A DNA stretch of 64,000 nucleotides from Pseudomonas piscis (GCF_009380155.1 NZ_WHUV01000001.1:806001-870000), one strand, 5' to 3'. Positions 1 through 9,149 are shown, counted from the stretch's first letter. Notes: generated by a model from the letters alone, not told the origin. Numbers and translations: made by a program.

Positions 1-437
1 AGCTCGGACCAAGGGATATCGGCTTCGCTGAACAACCGCACTTCCAGGCTCTCGGGGCCGGGGCCGAAATCCGGGTCGGCCAGCTCTGCGCGAAAGAACA
101 CATGCACCTGGCTGATGTGCGGGACGTCGATCAGGGTATAGAAGCTGAGGTCGCGCACCCGGGCGCAGGCTTCCTCGAAGGTTTCGCGGATCGCCCCCTG
201 TTCCACTGTCTCGCCGTTCTCCATGAAGCCCGCCGGCAGGGTCCAGTAGCCCAGGCGTGGCTCGATGGCCCGGCGGCATAACAGGACCTTGCCTTCCCAG
301 GTGGCCAGGCAACCGGCGACGATGTTCGGATTCTGGTAGTGGATGGTCTGGCAGTGATCGCAGACAAAGCGCAGGCGCGAGTCGCCTTCGGGAATGCGCT
401 GGGTCACCGGGTTGCCGCACTGGCTGCAAAATTTCAT
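1..437 (-). CDS. Nudix hydrolase with N-terminal zinc ribbon (3' end outside window)
   Basis: Hydrolyses a nucleoside-diphosphate-linked substrate, probably in the cytoplasm; the exact substrate cannot be read from sequence. The start at 437 gives MKFCSQCGNP, with a four-cysteine zinc ribbon (C4, C7, C26, C29) typical of the Nudix_N_2 group. A Nudix box begins near residue 70 (GFMENGE, then RETFEEA). The box ends EEAC rather than the usual EEAG, a minor deviation. About 145 codons are visible and the frame is still open at base 1, so the C-terminus is missing. It is divergent from the second Nudix gene at 587. The family is clear; NADH-pyrophosphatase-like activity is only one possibility. 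Confidence 0.9.
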   Translation of the reverse strand, partial: MKFCSQCGNPVTQRIPEGDSRLRFVCDHCQTIHYQNPNIVAGCLATWEGKVLLCRRAIEPRLGYWTLPAGFMENGETVEQGAIRETFEEACARVRDLSFYTLIDVPHISQVHVFFRAELADPDFGPGPESLEVRLFSEADIPWSE

Positions 438-548
438 GGGGGCTGTCCGGAAAAGGCTGCGGCTATCTTGGCGCGGGCGGCCCGTTGTCGGCAAGTTATC
501 CTTGAGCGACATGCCCGGGGAACGGGGGTTGGGCGGCTGCCGGGATTG

Positions 549-561
549 GTGCATGATGCAC
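549..561. promoter_or_regulatory. Perfect 13-nt palindrome between divergent Nudix genes
   Basis: The sequence GTGCATGATGCAC (6+1+6) is a perfect palindrome 25 bases upstream of the start at 587, in the 149-base gap between two divergent genes. Its position would suit an operator or a -10 overlap. No known regulator consensus was recognised, and short palindromes also arise by chance. Confidence 0.25.
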
Positions 562-586
562 GGTAGCCAACAGATCGAGATACCCC

Positions 587-1186
587 ATGCTGGACGAGCT
601 ACTTCATCGGGTAAGCCACTACACCCCGCGTACATTGGAGGCCGACCGACGTTTTCCCGAGGCCGCGGTGCTGGTGCCCATCACCCGCAGCGACGAGCCG
701 GAACTGGTGCTGACCCTGCGCGCCAGCGGGCTTTCCACCCATGGCGGCGAGGTGGCTTTTCCTGGCGGCCGGCGTGACCCGGAGGACCCGGACCTGGTGT
801 TCACCGCCCTGCGCGAAGCAGAGGAAGAGATCGGCCTGCCGCCTGGGCTGGTGGAAGTCATTGGTCCCCTGAGCCCGTTGATCTCCAAGCATGGACTGAA
901 GGTCACGCCCTACGTCGGGGTGATTCCCGACTTCGTCGAGTATCGCGCCAACGACGCCGAGATCGCCGCGGTGTTCAACGTCCCCCTGGAGTTCTTTCGC
1001 CAGGACCCCAGGGAGCATACCCACCGCATCGATTACCAGGGGCGCAGCTGGTACGTTCCGAGCTATCGTTTCGGCGAGTTCAAGATCTGGGGCCTGACCG
1101 CGATCATGATCGTCGAACTGGTCAACCTGCTGTATGACGCCGGGATCAGCCTGCGCCACCCACCGAAGAATTCCGTCACCCTCTGA
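587..1186 (+). CDS. CoA pyrophosphatase-type Nudix hydrolase (NudL/YeaB-like)
   Basis: Predicted cytoplasmic hydrolase cleaving CoA or acyl-CoA to 3',5'-ADP and phosphopantetheine. The 199-residue protein carries the CoA-Nudix (UPF0035) signature [20 protein letters not shown] at about residues 44-63. It is followed by a complete Nudix box (GGRRDPE through REAEEEIGL, about residues 62-86) with the metal-binding REAEEE core. Length fits the family (about 190-210). It heads a same-strand run with the gamma-carbonic-anhydrase-like gene 55 bases downstream. Family assignment is firm; the CoA specificity follows from the UPF0035 motif, not from experiment. Confidence 0.9.
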   Translation: MLDELLHRVSHYTPRTLEADRRFPEAAVLVPITRSDEPELVLTLRASGLSTHGGEVAFPGGRRDPEDPDLVFTALREAEEEIGLPPGLVEVIGPLSPLISKHGLKVTPYVGVIPDFVEYRANDAEIAAVFNVPLEFFRQDPREHTHRIDYQGRSWYVPSYRFGEFKIWGLTAIMIVELVNLLYDAGISLRHPPKNSVTL

Positions 1187-1241
1187 AGCCATCGCACGTA
1201 TGGCACTCACCCGCGGCTGCCTGAGCCATGAGGACAACAAG

Positions 1242-1766
1242 ATGAAATACCGCCTGGGCGATGCCCGAGTCGAAACCCATCCACAGAGCTGGGTAGCCCC
1301 GAACGCCACGCTGGTGGGCAAGGTCAAGCTGGAGGAGGGCGCCAGCGTGTGGTTCAACGCCGTGCTGCGCGGCGACAACGAACTGATCCTGATCGGCAGG
1401 CACAGTAACGTCCAGGACGGCACCGTGATGCATACCGACATGGGGTATCCACTGACCATCGGCACCGGGGTGACCATTGGCCACAACGCCATGCTGCATG
1501 GCTGCACCGTGGGCGACTACAGCCTGATCGGCATCAACGCGGTGATCCTCAACGGCGCGAAGATCGGCAAGAACTGCATCATCGGCGCCAACTCGCTGAT
1601 CGGCGAAGGCAAGGAGATTCCCGATGGTTCGCTGGTCATGGGCTCGCCGGGCAAGGTGGTGCGTGAACTCACCGAGCCGCAGAAAAAGATGCTCGAGGCC
1701 AGTGCCGCTCACTATGTGCACAACGCCCAGCGCTATGCCCGGGACCTGGCCGAGCAGGAGCCATGA
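1242..1766 (+). CDS. Gamma-carbonic anhydrase-like hexapeptide-repeat protein (YrdA family)
   Basis: A 174-residue left-handed beta-helix protein. Repeated hexapeptide turns run through most of the chain (for example VSIG-like steps in [18 protein letters not shown] and NSLIGEG), ending in a C-terminal helix ([11 protein letters not shown]). Conserved histidines in the [14 protein letters not shown] region match the zinc ligands of gamma-class carbonic anhydrases. Many YrdA-type members lack measurable anhydrase activity, so catalysis is uncertain. The start at 1242 (MKYRLGD) fits the family; an upstream in-frame ATG at 1134 would add 36 unrelated residues overlapping the previous gene. The stop overlaps the next start by 4 bases, indicating translational coupling. 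Confidence 0.9.
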   Translation: MKYRLGDARVETHPQSWVAPNATLVGKVKLEEGASVWFNAVLRGDNELILIGRHSNVQDGTVMHTDMGYPLTIGTGVTIGHNAMLHGCTVGDYSLIGINAVILNGAKIGKNCIIGANSLIGEGKEIPDGSLVMGSPGKVVRELTEPQKKMLEASAAHYVHNAQRYARDLAEQEP

Positions 1767-1978
1767 GCCTTCCGGAGAAACCCGTGGCCTCGCCTTGCGT
1801 GAGCATCTGCGCCCTGGACGAACGGGATATCTGCACCGGTTGCCAGCGTACGGTGGACGAGATCACCCGTTGGGGACGCATGGACAATGCCGAGCGCCGT
1901 GCGGTATTGACCCTGTGCCATGAGCGCGCCAGGGACAGTGGGCTGCTGTGGCTGACGGGCTCGGGGAGCGGCAGCTGA
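1763..1978 (+). CDS. DUF1289 small cysteine-rich protein
   Basis: A 71-residue protein with the DUF1289 cysteine pattern: CVSIC at 13-17, CTGCQR at about 26-31, then a Trp-Gly-Arg and a later Cys. The four cysteines suggest a small metal site (inferred). Function is unknown. Its ATG overlaps the stop of the upstream gamma-carbonic-anhydrase-like gene (ATGA), so the two are co-translated. This pairing is common in Pseudomonas. The C-terminus is a Gly/Ser tail. Confidence 0.85.
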   Translation: MSLPEKPVASPCVSICALDERDICTGCQRTVDEITRWGRMDNAERRAVLTLCHERARDSGLLWLTGSGSGS

Positions 1979-1992
1979 TTCGTTTCTGCTGT

Positions 1993-2064
1993 CTTGTCGG
2001 GGAATCGAGGACTTTCCTGGCCCGATTCCCACGGCGCAAGTAATCTGTACGTCTTCCCGACAGG
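1993..2064 (+). promoter_or_regulatory. Structured 5' leader of the VUT transporter gene, possible cis-regulatory RNA
   Basis: The 100-base leader folds into nested helices by eye. An outer helix pairs 1993-2000 with 2057-2064 (8 bp, one G.U). An abutting perfect 7-bp helix pairs 2001-2007 with 2023-2029, capped by an inner 4-bp helix (2008-2011 with 2015-2018). Bases 2030-2056 are left as a single-stranded joining region. The 3' strand of the outer helix contains the only AGG near the start codon (2062-2064), so folding could mask a weak ribosome-binding site. No run of T follows, so this is not a simple terminator. It does not match the preQ1-I or preQ1-II consensus as I know them. Riboswitch function is inference. 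Confidence 0.4.
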
Positions 2065-2078
2065 TACTCTTCGCCTCC

Positions 2079-2546
2079 ATGTTCTTCCTGATCGCCTATA
2101 TCAGCAGTGTCGTGCTGACCAACTACGCCTTCTCCGTCGCTCCGCACCTGGACATCATCTGGTCGGCCTGGGGCGGGTTGCTGTTCGTCCTGCGCGACAT
2201 GGTGCAGACCCGCTTCGGCCATGGCGCCATCGTCGCCATGCTGGCGGCCCTGGCGTTGTCCTACCTGACCTCCGACCCGGCTATCGCCCTGGCCAGTGCC
2301 ACTGCCTTCGCGGTCTCGGAGAGCATCGATTGGCTGGTGTTCAGCATCACCAAGCGCCCGCTGCACGATCGGCTGTGGATCAGCTCGGCGCTGAGCATCC
2401 CCCTGGATACCTTCATTTTCTTCGGCATGATCGACGCGCTGACTCCAGGGGTGATACTCACTGCCCTGGGTTCGAAGTTCGCCGGGGTCACGGTGGTGTG
2501 GCTGGCCATGGCCTGGCGTTTGCGCAAAGCGGCGTGCGCCGGCTGA
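2079..2546 (+). CDS. VUT-family membrane transporter (queuosine-precursor-transporter-like)
   Basis: A 155-residue inner-membrane protein with about five hydrophobic segments, beginning [18 protein letters not shown]. It has the conserved acidic ESIDW stretch near residue 87 and the C-terminal DTFIFF motif typical of VUT/YhhQ proteins. Relatives import the queuosine precursors preQ0 or preQ1, but VUT members have also been linked to other vitamin-like compounds, so the substrate is not certain. The ATG at 2079 has only a distant AGG upstream, inside a foldable leader, which suggests control at translation. It is shorter than E. coli YhhQ (about 220 residues) but has the normal length for the Pseudomonas VUT group. 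Confidence 0.8.
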   Translation: MFFLIAYISSVVLTNYAFSVAPHLDIIWSAWGGLLFVLRDMVQTRFGHGAIVAMLAALALSYLTSDPAIALASATAFAVSESIDWLVFSITKRPLHDRLWISSALSIPLDTFIFFGMIDALTPGVILTALGSKFAGVTVVWLAMAWRLRKAACAG

Positions 2547-2640
2547 GCCAAAGGCCACGGTTCATGTAAAATGCCGCGCTTTCCCGGGTCGCCAGCCTGG
2601 CGCTCGGCCTTCGATGATCCGCTTCCTTGAGGACCTTCAG

Positions 2641-3822
2641 ATGACTCGTATCGGAACTCCACTGTCGCCAACCGCGACCCGCGTCTTGCTTTGTGGCTGT
2701 GGTGAGTTGGGCAAGGAGGTGGTGATCGAGCTGCAACGCCTGGGCGTCGAAGTGATCGCCGTGGACCGCTATGCCAACGCCCCGGCGATGCAGGTGGCCC
2801 ATCGCAGCCACGTGATCAACATGCTCGACGGCGCAGCGCTGCGCGCGGTGATCGAGGCGGAAAAACCGCACTTCATCGTGCCGGAAATCGAGGCCATCGC
2901 CACCGCGACCCTGGTGGAGCTGGAAGCCGAAGGCTTCACCGTGATCCCGACCGCCCGGGCCACCCAGCTGACCATGAACCGCGAAGGTATCCGGCGCCTG
3001 GCCGCCGAAGAGCTGGACCTGCCGACCTCGCCATACCACTTCGCCGATACCTTCGAGGACTACAGCAAGGCCGTGCAAGACCTGGGTTTCCCTTGCGTGG
3101 TCAAGCCGGTGATGAGCTCCTCGGGCAAGGGCCAGAGCCTGCTGCGCAGCGCCGACGACGTGCAGAAGGCCTGGGACTATGCCCAGGAAGGCGGCCGGGC
3201 AGGCAAGGGCCGGGTGATCATCGAGGGTTTCATCGACTTCGACTACGAAATCACCCTGCTGACCGTGCGCCATGCCGGTGGTACCACCTTCTGCGCACCC
3301 GTGGGCCATCGCCAGGAGAAGGGCGATTACCAGGAGTCCTGGCAGCCCCAGGCCATGAGCCCGAAGGCCCTGGCCGAGTCCGAGCGGGTCGCCAAGGCGG
3401 TGACCGAGGCCCTGGGCGGGCGTGGCTTGTTCGGTGTGGAGCTGTTCATCAAGGGCGACCAGGTGTGGTTCAGCGAAGTCTCGCCACGGCCCCATGACAC
3501 TGGCCTGGTGACCCTGATCTCCCAGGACCTGTCGCAGTTCGCCCTGCATGCGCGGGCGATCCTCGGCCTGCCGATCCCGCTGGTTCGCCAGTTCGGCCCT
3601 TCGGCCTCGGCGGTGATCCTGGTGGAGGGCAAGTCCACCCAGACGGCCTTCGCCAACCTGGGAGCGGCCTTGAGCGAGCCGGATACCGCGCTGCGCCTGT
3701 TCGGCAAGCCGGAAGTCAACGGCCAGCGGCGCATGGGCGTGGCCCTGGCCCGTGATGAATCCATCGAAGCCGCCCGCGCCAAGGCGACCCGCGCCTCCCA
3801 GGCAGTCGTTGTAGAACTGTAA
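2641..3822 (+). CDS. purT: Formate-dependent phosphoribosylglycinamide formyltransferase 2
   Basis: PurT performs the third step of purine synthesis: it formylates GAR to FGAR using formate and ATP, without folate. The 393-residue protein is an ATP-grasp enzyme. An N-terminal Rossmann-like GAR-binding part ([12 protein letters not shown] near residue 15) is followed by the ATP-grasp fold with [12 protein letters not shown] near 156 and [10 protein letters not shown] near 280, both PurT hallmarks. The ATG at 2641 gives the conserved start [10 protein letters not shown]; an in-frame ATG at 2614 would add nine non-conserved residues. A possible -10 (TAAAAT, 2567-2572) lies upstream. The gene is monocistronic, closed downstream by a REP-type hairpin. 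Confidence 0.97.
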   Translation: MTRIGTPLSPTATRVLLCGCGELGKEVVIELQRLGVEVIAVDRYANAPAMQVAHRSHVINMLDGAALRAVIEAEKPHFIVPEIEAIATATLVELEAEGFTVIPTARATQLTMNREGIRRLAAEELDLPTSPYHFADTFEDYSKAVQDLGFPCVVKPVMSSSGKGQSLLRSADDVQKAWDYAQEGGRAGKGRVIIEGFIDFDYEITLLTVRHAGGTTFCAPVGHRQEKGDYQESWQPQAMSPKALAESERVAKAVTEALGGRGLFGVELFIKGDQVWFSEVSPRPHDTGLVTLISQDLSQFALHARAILGLPIPLVRQFGPSASAVILVEGKSTQTAFANLGAALSEPDTALRLFGKPEVNGQRRMGVALARDESIEAARAKATRASQAVVVEL

Positions 3823-3828
3823 AAGAAC

Positions 3829-3906
3829 ATCGCGGGCAAGCCTCGCTCCTACCAGGTTGCGCCAACCTGCAGGAGCGGGCGGACGGCGATCCGACTTGCC
3901 CGCGAT
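3829..3906. repeat. REP-type inverted repeat between convergent genes
   Basis: A 12-base arm ATCGCGGGCAAG at 3829-3840 is perfectly inverted at 3895-3906, with an inner CTCGCTCCTAC / AGGAGCGGG pairing. This GCGGGCAAGCCTCGCTCC sequence is the common REP type of fluorescent pseudomonads. It sits between the convergent purT and MFS genes and may act as a bidirectional stop or an mRNA stabiliser. Confidence 0.8.
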
Positions 3907-3915
3907 GACGCCCCG

Positions 3916-5232
3916 TCAGCCGACCTGGTTCAGGTCGCTGCTGAGGGTTTCCTTCAGGCACAACACCGCGATCAGGCTCAGGATCGCCGCTCCTGAGACA
4001 TATCCCCCGACCCAGCTCAAGCCGCCCATCGCCACCAGTTTCTGGGCGAAGAACGGGGCTGCCGAGGCGCCGACGATTCCTCCCAGGTTATAAGCCGCCG
4101 AAGCGCCGGTGTAGCGCACATGGGTGGGAAACAGCTCCGGCAATAGGGCGCCCATCGGAGCGAAGGTCACTCCCATCAAGAACAGCTCGATGCACAGGAA
4201 CAGCGCCACCCCGGCGGTGGAGCCCTGGGTCAGCAACGGTTCCATGGTGAAGCCCGAGAGGATTGCCAGGACGCCGCCGACGATCAGCACCGGCTTGCGT
4301 CCGAAGCGGTCGCTGGCCCAGGCCGCCAGGGGCGTGGCGGCAGCCATGAACAGCACGGCGAAGCACAGCAGGCCAAGGAAGGTTTCCCGGCTGTAACCCA
4401 GGGTCGAGACGCCGTAGCTCAGGGAAAATACCGTGGAGATGTAGAACAACGCGTAGCACACCACCATGGCGGCGGCGCCCAACAGCACCGGCAGCCAGTA
4501 TTGGCTGAAGAGCTCGATCAGCGGCAGCTTCACCCGTTCGTGGCGGGCCACGGCGTTGGCGAAGATCGGGGTTTCATGCAGCTTGAGGCGCACATACAGC
4601 CCGACCATGACCAGCGCCGCGCTGAGCAGGAACGGAATGCGCCAGCCCCAGGCCCGGAACTGCTGGTCGTCCAGGCCCATGGCCAGGCCGAGGAACAGGC
4701 CGTTGGCGGCGAGAAAGCCGATGGACGGCCCCAGTTGCGGGAACATGCCGAACCAGGCGCGCTTGCCTGGTGGGGCGTTCTCGGTGGCCAGCAGGGCCGC
4801 GCCGCCCCATTCGCCTCCCAGGCCCAGGCCCTGGCCGAAGCGCAGCAGGCACAGCAGGATCGGGGCCCAGGCGCCGATGCTGTCGTAGCCCGGCAACACG
4901 CCGATCAGGGTGGTGCAGATGCCCATCAGCAGCAGCGAGGCCACCAGGGTCGACTTGCGCCCGATCCGGTCGCCGAAGTGGCCGAACAGCGCCGAGCCCA
5001 GGGGGCGGGCGAGGAACGCGATGCCGAAGGTCAGGAATGCCGAGAGCATCTGGGCGGTGCCGGAGCTCTGGGGGAAGAACACCGGGCCGATCACCAGCGC
5101 GGCGGCGGTGGCGTAGACATAGAAATCGTAGAACTCGATGGCGGTGCCGATGAAGCTGGCCGTGGCCACCCGGCTGGCGGAATTGCCGGGGTGGTCGGTG
5201 GCGCCGGTGCTGTAGGTCGTGCTGGTCGTCAT
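3916..5232 (-). CDS. MFS transporter, metabolite:H+ symporter (MHS) type
   Basis: A 438-residue inner-membrane permease with 12 predicted hydrophobic segments. It has the MFS signature GDRIGRK between helices 2 and 3 and its pseudo-repeat SDRFGRKP between helices 8 and 9. IEFYDFYVYATAAA in helix 1 and the GLGLGGEWGGA motif in helix 4 place it in the MHS family (relatives carry shikimate, alpha-ketoglutarate, proline/betaine and similar organic solutes). The substrate cannot be assigned. The start at 5232 has AGGG 8 bases upstream; an upstream ATG at 5253 has its GGAG too close. The 5233-5521 gap upstream shows no other gene and should hold its promoter. Confidence 0.88.
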   Translation of the reverse strand: MTTSTTYSTGATDHPGNSASRVATASFIGTAIEFYDFYVYATAAALVIGPVFFPQSSGTAQMLSAFLTFGIAFLARPLGSALFGHFGDRIGRKSTLVASLLLMGICTTLIGVLPGYDSIGAWAPILLCLLRFGQGLGLGGEWGGAALLATENAPPGKRAWFGMFPQLGPSIGFLAANGLFLGLAMGLDDQQFRAWGWRIPFLLSAALVMVGLYVRLKLHETPIFANAVARHERVKLPLIELFSQYWLPVLLGAAAMVVCYALFYISTVFSLSYGVSTLGYSRETFLGLLCFAVLFMAAATPLAAWASDRFGRKPVLIVGGVLAILSGFTMEPLLTQGSTAGVALFLCIELFLMGVTFAPMGALLPELFPTHVRYTGASAAYNLGGIVGASAAPFFAQKLVAMGGLSWVGGYVSGAAILSLIAVLCLKETLSSDLNQVG

Positions 5233-5521
5233 GCGGTTATCCCTGACAGTCATTGCTCCAGTGGAGCGAATTGTTATGGTCGAGCACCCAGGGATGTGGG
5301 TTTGATGCGGGCGTGGCTCGGGATGGGAGCGACGTCGAACGGACACGGTGGTTGCGTGCAGGATCTCGCAGGGTGCGGGTAGCACGCGAGGCTGCGGGGG
5401 CTTGGGTAAGCCAGGGGATTATAGAAAGGCTGCTAACGATCCAACAAGGAGTTGTCGCAGTGGTTTGCAGCTTGCCTGCCGGGCCGTGAACGACGGCTTG
5501 CGGGCTTGTGGCCGGCGGGTC

Positions 5522-6742
5522 TCAGCGAGTGGTGCTGGTGTGCCAGATGAGCACTCGGCTGACGCGGTTCTCCTCGGTTTCGAGGATTTCCAGGCGGTAG
5601 CGGCCGATCTTCAAACACACGGCGCTGTCGGGGATGGTTTCCAGGGCTTCGGTGACCAGGCCGTTGAGGGTCTTGGGGCCGTCGCTGGGCAGGTGCCAGC
5701 CCAGGCTCTTGTTCAGCTCGCGGATCGAGGCCGCGCCTTCCACCACGTAGCGACCGTCGGCCTGGGGGTGGATGTGCGGGTTGTCGAGGCTGTGTTCGCT
5801 TTCGAATTCGCCGACGATTTCTTCCAGGATGTCTTCCAGGGTGACGATGCCCTGCACCTCGCCGTACTCGTCCACCACCATGCCCAGGCGTCGTTGCTGC
5901 TTGTGGAAATTGAGCAACTGCAATTGCAGTGGGGTGCTTTCCGGGACGAAGTAGGGTTCGTGGCAGGCTGCCAGCAGGGCTTCCTTGGTCAGGCTGGCGT
6001 CGGGCAGCAAGTGACGGATCTGGCGGGTATTGAGCACCGCCTCGACCTGGTTGATATCGCTGTGGAACACCGGCAGGCGGGTACGCCGGTTCAGCCGTAG
6101 CTGGGCGATGATCTGCTCGATCGGCTCGTCCAGGTTGATGCCGTCGACTTCGCTGCGCGGAACCAGGATGTCGTTGACGGTGATGTTGTCCAGGGCGTGG
6201 ATGCCAGGCAGCGCATGCTGCTCCTGGGGAGCTGGCTCGTCGTCCAGCAGGGCGGGATCGTCATCGCTGTGCTTGACCGCACTGGCCTTGCTGGCGAAGG
6301 GGCGCAGCAGCAGTTGGCCGATGGCGTCGAGCAGCCAGGCCAGGGGGTAGACGAGCTTCATGGGGATGGCCAGCAGGCCGTTGCCGAAGCTCAAGGTGCC
6401 CTCCGGGTAGCGCGCGGCCACGGCTCGCGGCAGGTACTCGGCCAACACCAGCAGGCCGCAGGTGCTGGCCAGGCAGGCCAGCCACGGACCGTTCTCTGCC
6501 CAGTAAAACAGGGCCAGCACGGTGCTGATGATGACTGCCAGCACCCGGCACAGGGTGTTGCAGAGGATCAGGCTTTCCTTGGGAAAGGCCAGTCGGGCTG
6601 CAGCTTTGTCACCTGAGCGCGAGCTGCTGCGCAGGGCCAGCAGGTGCAATTGGGCGGTATCGATGGCCGTGAACAGTGCCGACCAGACGATCAGCAGGGC
6701 GATTACCGCGAGCATCGGGCCGGTGGGCAGGGAGTCGGTCAT
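5522..6742 (-). CDS. CNNM/CorB-like transporter: DUF21, CBS pair and CorC/HlyC domain
   Basis: A 406-residue membrane protein of the CNNM/CorB class, linked to magnesium (or cobalt) transport or efflux. An N-terminal DUF21 region with three to four hydrophobic segments (about residues 10-150) is followed by a CBS pair (about 190-310; NDILVPRSEVDGI and GMVVDEYGEVQGIVTLEDIL are typical). A C-terminal CorC_HlyC domain (about 320-400) follows. The gene is directly downstream of the CcsA/YpjD-like gene (9-base gap) and both are divergent from ffh. E. coli has the same arrangement (ffh, ypjD/corE, yfjD/corB), so the two proteins probably cooperate. Confidence 0.9.
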   Translation of the reverse strand: MTDSLPTGPMLAVIALLIVWSALFTAIDTAQLHLLALRSSSRSGDKAAARLAFPKESLILCNTLCRVLAVIISTVLALFYWAENGPWLACLASTCGLLVLAEYLPRAVAARYPEGTLSFGNGLLAIPMKLVYPLAWLLDAIGQLLLRPFASKASAVKHSDDDPALLDDEPAPQEQHALPGIHALDNITVNDILVPRSEVDGINLDEPIEQIIAQLRLNRRTRLPVFHSDINQVEAVLNTRQIRHLLPDASLTKEALLAACHEPYFVPESTPLQLQLLNFHKQQRRLGMVVDEYGEVQGIVTLEDILEEIVGEFESEHSLDNPHIHPQADGRYVVEGAASIRELNKSLGWHLPSDGPKTLNGLVTEALETIPDSAVCLKIGRYRLEILETEENRVSRVLIWHTSTTR

Positions 6743-6751
6743 GGCCGGTGG

Positions 6752-7564
6752 TCAGATGTGCAGGATGTATTCACGGACCAGCTTGCTGCCGAAATACGCC
6801 AGCATCAGCAGGCAGAACCCTGCCAGGGTCCAGCGGATCGCCTTGTGCCCACGCCAGCCCAGGCGATTGCGGCCCCACAGCAGCACGCTGAACACCACCC
6901 AGGCCAGGCAGGCCAGCAGGGTCTTGTGCACCAGGTGCTGGGCGAACAGGTTCTCGACGAACAGCCAGCCGGAGATCAGCGACAGCGAAAGCAGGGTCCA
7001 GCCGGCCCAGAGAAAGCCGAACAGCAGGCTTTCCATGGTCTGCAGGGGTGGGAAGTTCCTGATCAGGCCGGAAGGGTGCTTGTTCTTCAGTTGATGGTCC
7101 TGGACCAGCAGTAGCAGGGCCTGGAACACCGCGATGGTGAACATGCCGTAGGCCAGGATCGACAGCAGGATGTGCGCCAGGATCCCCGGTGCTTCGTCGA
7201 TGACCGGTACAGTGCCGGTCGGGGCGAACTGGGCCAGTAGCGTGGTCAGGGCGCCCATGGGAAACAACAGGACCAGCAGGTTTTCCACAGGGATGCGCCA
7301 GCAGGCCAGCAGAGTCAGGCCGATCACCGCCGCGGCGATCAGGCTGGCGGCACTGAAAAAGTCCAGGCCCAGGCCGACCGGAGTCAGCAGGTGGGTCATC
7401 AGGCTGGCGCCATGGGCCAGCAGCGCCAGGATGCCGAGCATGACCAGCAGGCGCTTGTTCGCCTTGGCGCCTTTGGCCAGGCTGGAACCTTGATAGAGGG
7501 TCGCAGCGGCATAAAGAACGGCGGCGGCGAGGGTGGGTAGCAAGCTGGGTGACAAGGGGAGCAT
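6752..7564 (-). CDS. CcsA/YpjD-like (CorE) integral membrane protein
   Basis: A 270-residue protein made almost entirely of hydrophobic segments (about eight), of the cytochrome-c-assembly (CcsA/CcmC) fold family. It is annotated by fold as a cytochrome c biogenesis protein, but its conserved place beside a CorB/CNNM gene and ffh matches E. coli YpjD (CorE), implicated in cobalt/magnesium resistance. A cytochrome role is therefore not implied. The start at 7564 (MLPLSPSLL) is preceded by a good CAGGA; longer upstream readings add a non-hydrophobic, unconserved extension. The CNNM-type gene follows 9 bases downstream, almost certainly in one transcript. Confidence 0.85.
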   Translation of the reverse strand: MLPLSPSLLPTLAAAVLYAAATLYQGSSLAKGAKANKRLLVMLGILALLAHGASLMTHLLTPVGLGLDFFSAASLIAAAVIGLTLLACWRIPVENLLVLLFPMGALTTLLAQFAPTGTVPVIDEAPGILAHILLSILAYGMFTIAVFQALLLLVQDHQLKNKHPSGLIRNFPPLQTMESLLFGFLWAGWTLLSLSLISGWLFVENLFAQHLVHKTLLACLAWVVFSVLLWGRNRLGWRGHKAIRWTLAGFCLLMLAYFGSKLVREYILHI

Positions 7565-7670
7565 AAATCCTGTTAGGCAAGCCCGAAAGCAGCTGAGTTT
7601 GGCATAGAACCCACAGCCCTGAAAGACCAGGCAAGCAGACGGCGAGGTGTGCGCCACGCACAGTCTTCGC

Positions 7671-7676
7671 TATAAT
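7671..7676 (+). promoter_or_regulatory. Likely -10 element for ffh
   Basis: A consensus TATAAT sits 97 bases upstream of the ffh start, in the divergent gap. The -35 position (about 7648-7653) is poor, so the call rests on the perfect -10 and its placement. Confidence 0.5.
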
Positions 7677-7772
7677 CCGCCGCCTGCCCACGCCGCGGGC
7701 TCATCGAGCACTTGTTTGTCATGCTCTGGGCCGCCATTACCCCGGTCTACCCTGGGCCTGAAAGGATCGAGC

Positions 7773-9149
7773 ATGTTTGAAAACCTAACCGAACGTCTCT
7801 CGCAGACGCTGCGCCATGTCACCGGCAAGGCCAAGCTGACCGAGGACAACATCAAAGACACCCTGCGCGAAGTGCGCATGGCGTTGCTCGAGGCCGACGT
7901 CGCCCTGCCGGTGGTCAAGGATTTCGTCAACTCGGTGAAGGAGCGTGCGGTCGGCACCGAAGTGTCGCGCAGCCTGACTCCGGGCCAGGCCTTCGTGAAG
8001 ATCGTCCAGGCCGAGTTGGAAAGCCTGATGGGCGCGGCCAACGAAGACCTGAACCTCAGCGCGGTGCCACCGGCGGTGGTGCTGATGGCCGGCCTGCAGG
8101 GCGCGGGCAAGACCACCACTGCCGGCAAGCTGGCGCGCTTCCTTAAAGAGCGCAAGAAAAAGAGCGTGATGGTGGTGTCGGCGGACGTCTACCGTCCTGC
8201 GGCGATCAAGCAGCTGGAAACCCTGGCCAACGATATCGGCGTGACCTTCTTCCCATCGGACCTGAGCCAGAAGCCGGTGGCCATCGCCGAAGCGGCTATA
8301 AAGGAAGCCAAACTCAAGTTCATCGACGTGGTGATCGTCGATACCGCCGGTCGCCTGCACGTCGACAGCGAGATGATGGACGAGATCCAGGCGCTGCACG
8401 CGGCGATCAAGCCGGTGGAGACCCTGTTCGTGGTCGACGCCATGACCGGCCAGGACGCGGCCAATACCGCCAAGGCCTTCGGCGATGCGCTGCCGCTGAC
8501 CGGCGTGGTTCTGACCAAGGTCGACGGTGATGCCCGTGGCGGTGCCGCGCTGTCGGTGCGGGCCATTACCGGCAAGCCGATCAAGTTCATCGGCATGGGC
8601 GAGAAGACCGAGGCTCTGGACCCTTTCCATCCCGAGCGTATCGCTTCGCGGATCCTGGGCATGGGCGACGTGCTCAGCCTGATCGAGCAGGCCGAGCAGA
8701 CCCTCGACAAGGAAAAGGCCGACAAGCTGGCCAAGAAGCTGAAGAAGGGCAAGGGCTTCGACCTCGAAGACTTCCGCGACCAGCTGCAACAGATGAAGAA
8801 CATGGGCGGCCTGGGCGGCCTGATGGACAAGCTGCCGAACATCGGTGGGGTCAACCTGTCCCAGATGGGCAACGCCCAGAACGCTGCGGAAAAGCAGTTC
8901 AAGCAGATGGAAGCCATCATCAACTCCATGACCCCGGCCGAGCGTCGCGATCCCGAGATGATCAGCGGCTCGCGCAAGCGTCGGATCGCCATGGGTTCCG
9001 GTACCCAGGTGCAGGACATCGGTCGCTTGATCAAGCAGCACAAGCAGATGCAGAAGATGATGAAGAAGTTCTCCGCCAAGGGCGGGATGGCCAAGATGAT
9101 GCGCGGCATGGGCGGCATGCTGCCCGGCGGCGGCATGCCGAAGATCTGA
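7773..9149 (+). CDS. ffh: Signal recognition particle protein (SRP54 GTPase)
   Basis: Ffh binds 4.5S RNA and signal sequences and delivers ribosomes to FtsY at the membrane. The 458-residue protein has the N domain (about 1-90), the G domain with P-loop GLQGAGKTTTAGKLA near 108 and the DTAGRL and TKVDGDARGG motifs, and the Met-rich M domain (about 300-458) ending in methionine/glycine clusters (GMGGMLPGGGMPKI). The RNA-binding SGSRKRRIAMGSG stretch is intact. The ATG at 7773 has AAAGGA upstream and gives the standard MFENLTERL start. A strong hairpin terminator follows the stop at 9156. Confidence 0.98.
   Translation: MFENLTERLSQTLRHVTGKAKLTEDNIKDTLREVRMALLEADVALPVVKDFVNSVKERAVGTEVSRSLTPGQAFVKIVQAELESLMGAANEDLNLSAVPPAVVLMAGLQGAGKTTTAGKLARFLKERKKKSVMVVSADVYRPAAIKQLETLANDIGVTFFPSDLSQKPVAIAEAAIKEAKLKFIDVVIVDTAGRLHVDSEMMDEIQALHAAIKPVETLFVVDAMTGQDAANTAKAFGDALPLTGVVLTKVDGDARGGAALSVRAITGKPIKFIGMGEKTEALDPFHPERIASRILGMGDVLSLIEQAEQTLDKEKADKLAKKLKKGKGFDLEDFRDQLQQMKNMGGLGGLMDKLPNIGGVNLSQMGNAQNAAEKQFKQMEAIINSMTPAERRDPEMISGSRKRRIAMGSGTQVQDIGRLIKQHKQMQKMMKKFSAKGGMAKMMRGMGGMLPGGGMPKI

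Noticed and set aside
1993..2064. Assignment of the VUT leader to a known preQ1 riboswitch
   Set aside because: Neither the A-rich tail of preQ1-I nor the layout of preQ1-II is present; kept only as an unnamed structured leader.
1863..2558. A 231-codon reverse frame across the DUF1289 and VUT genes
   Set aside because: Antisense to two recognised genes, with Gly/Gln/His-rich shadow composition.
5233..5253. An earlier start for the MFS transporter at 5253
   Set aside because: Its GGAG is only two bases from the ATG; the start at 5232 has a better-spaced AGGG.
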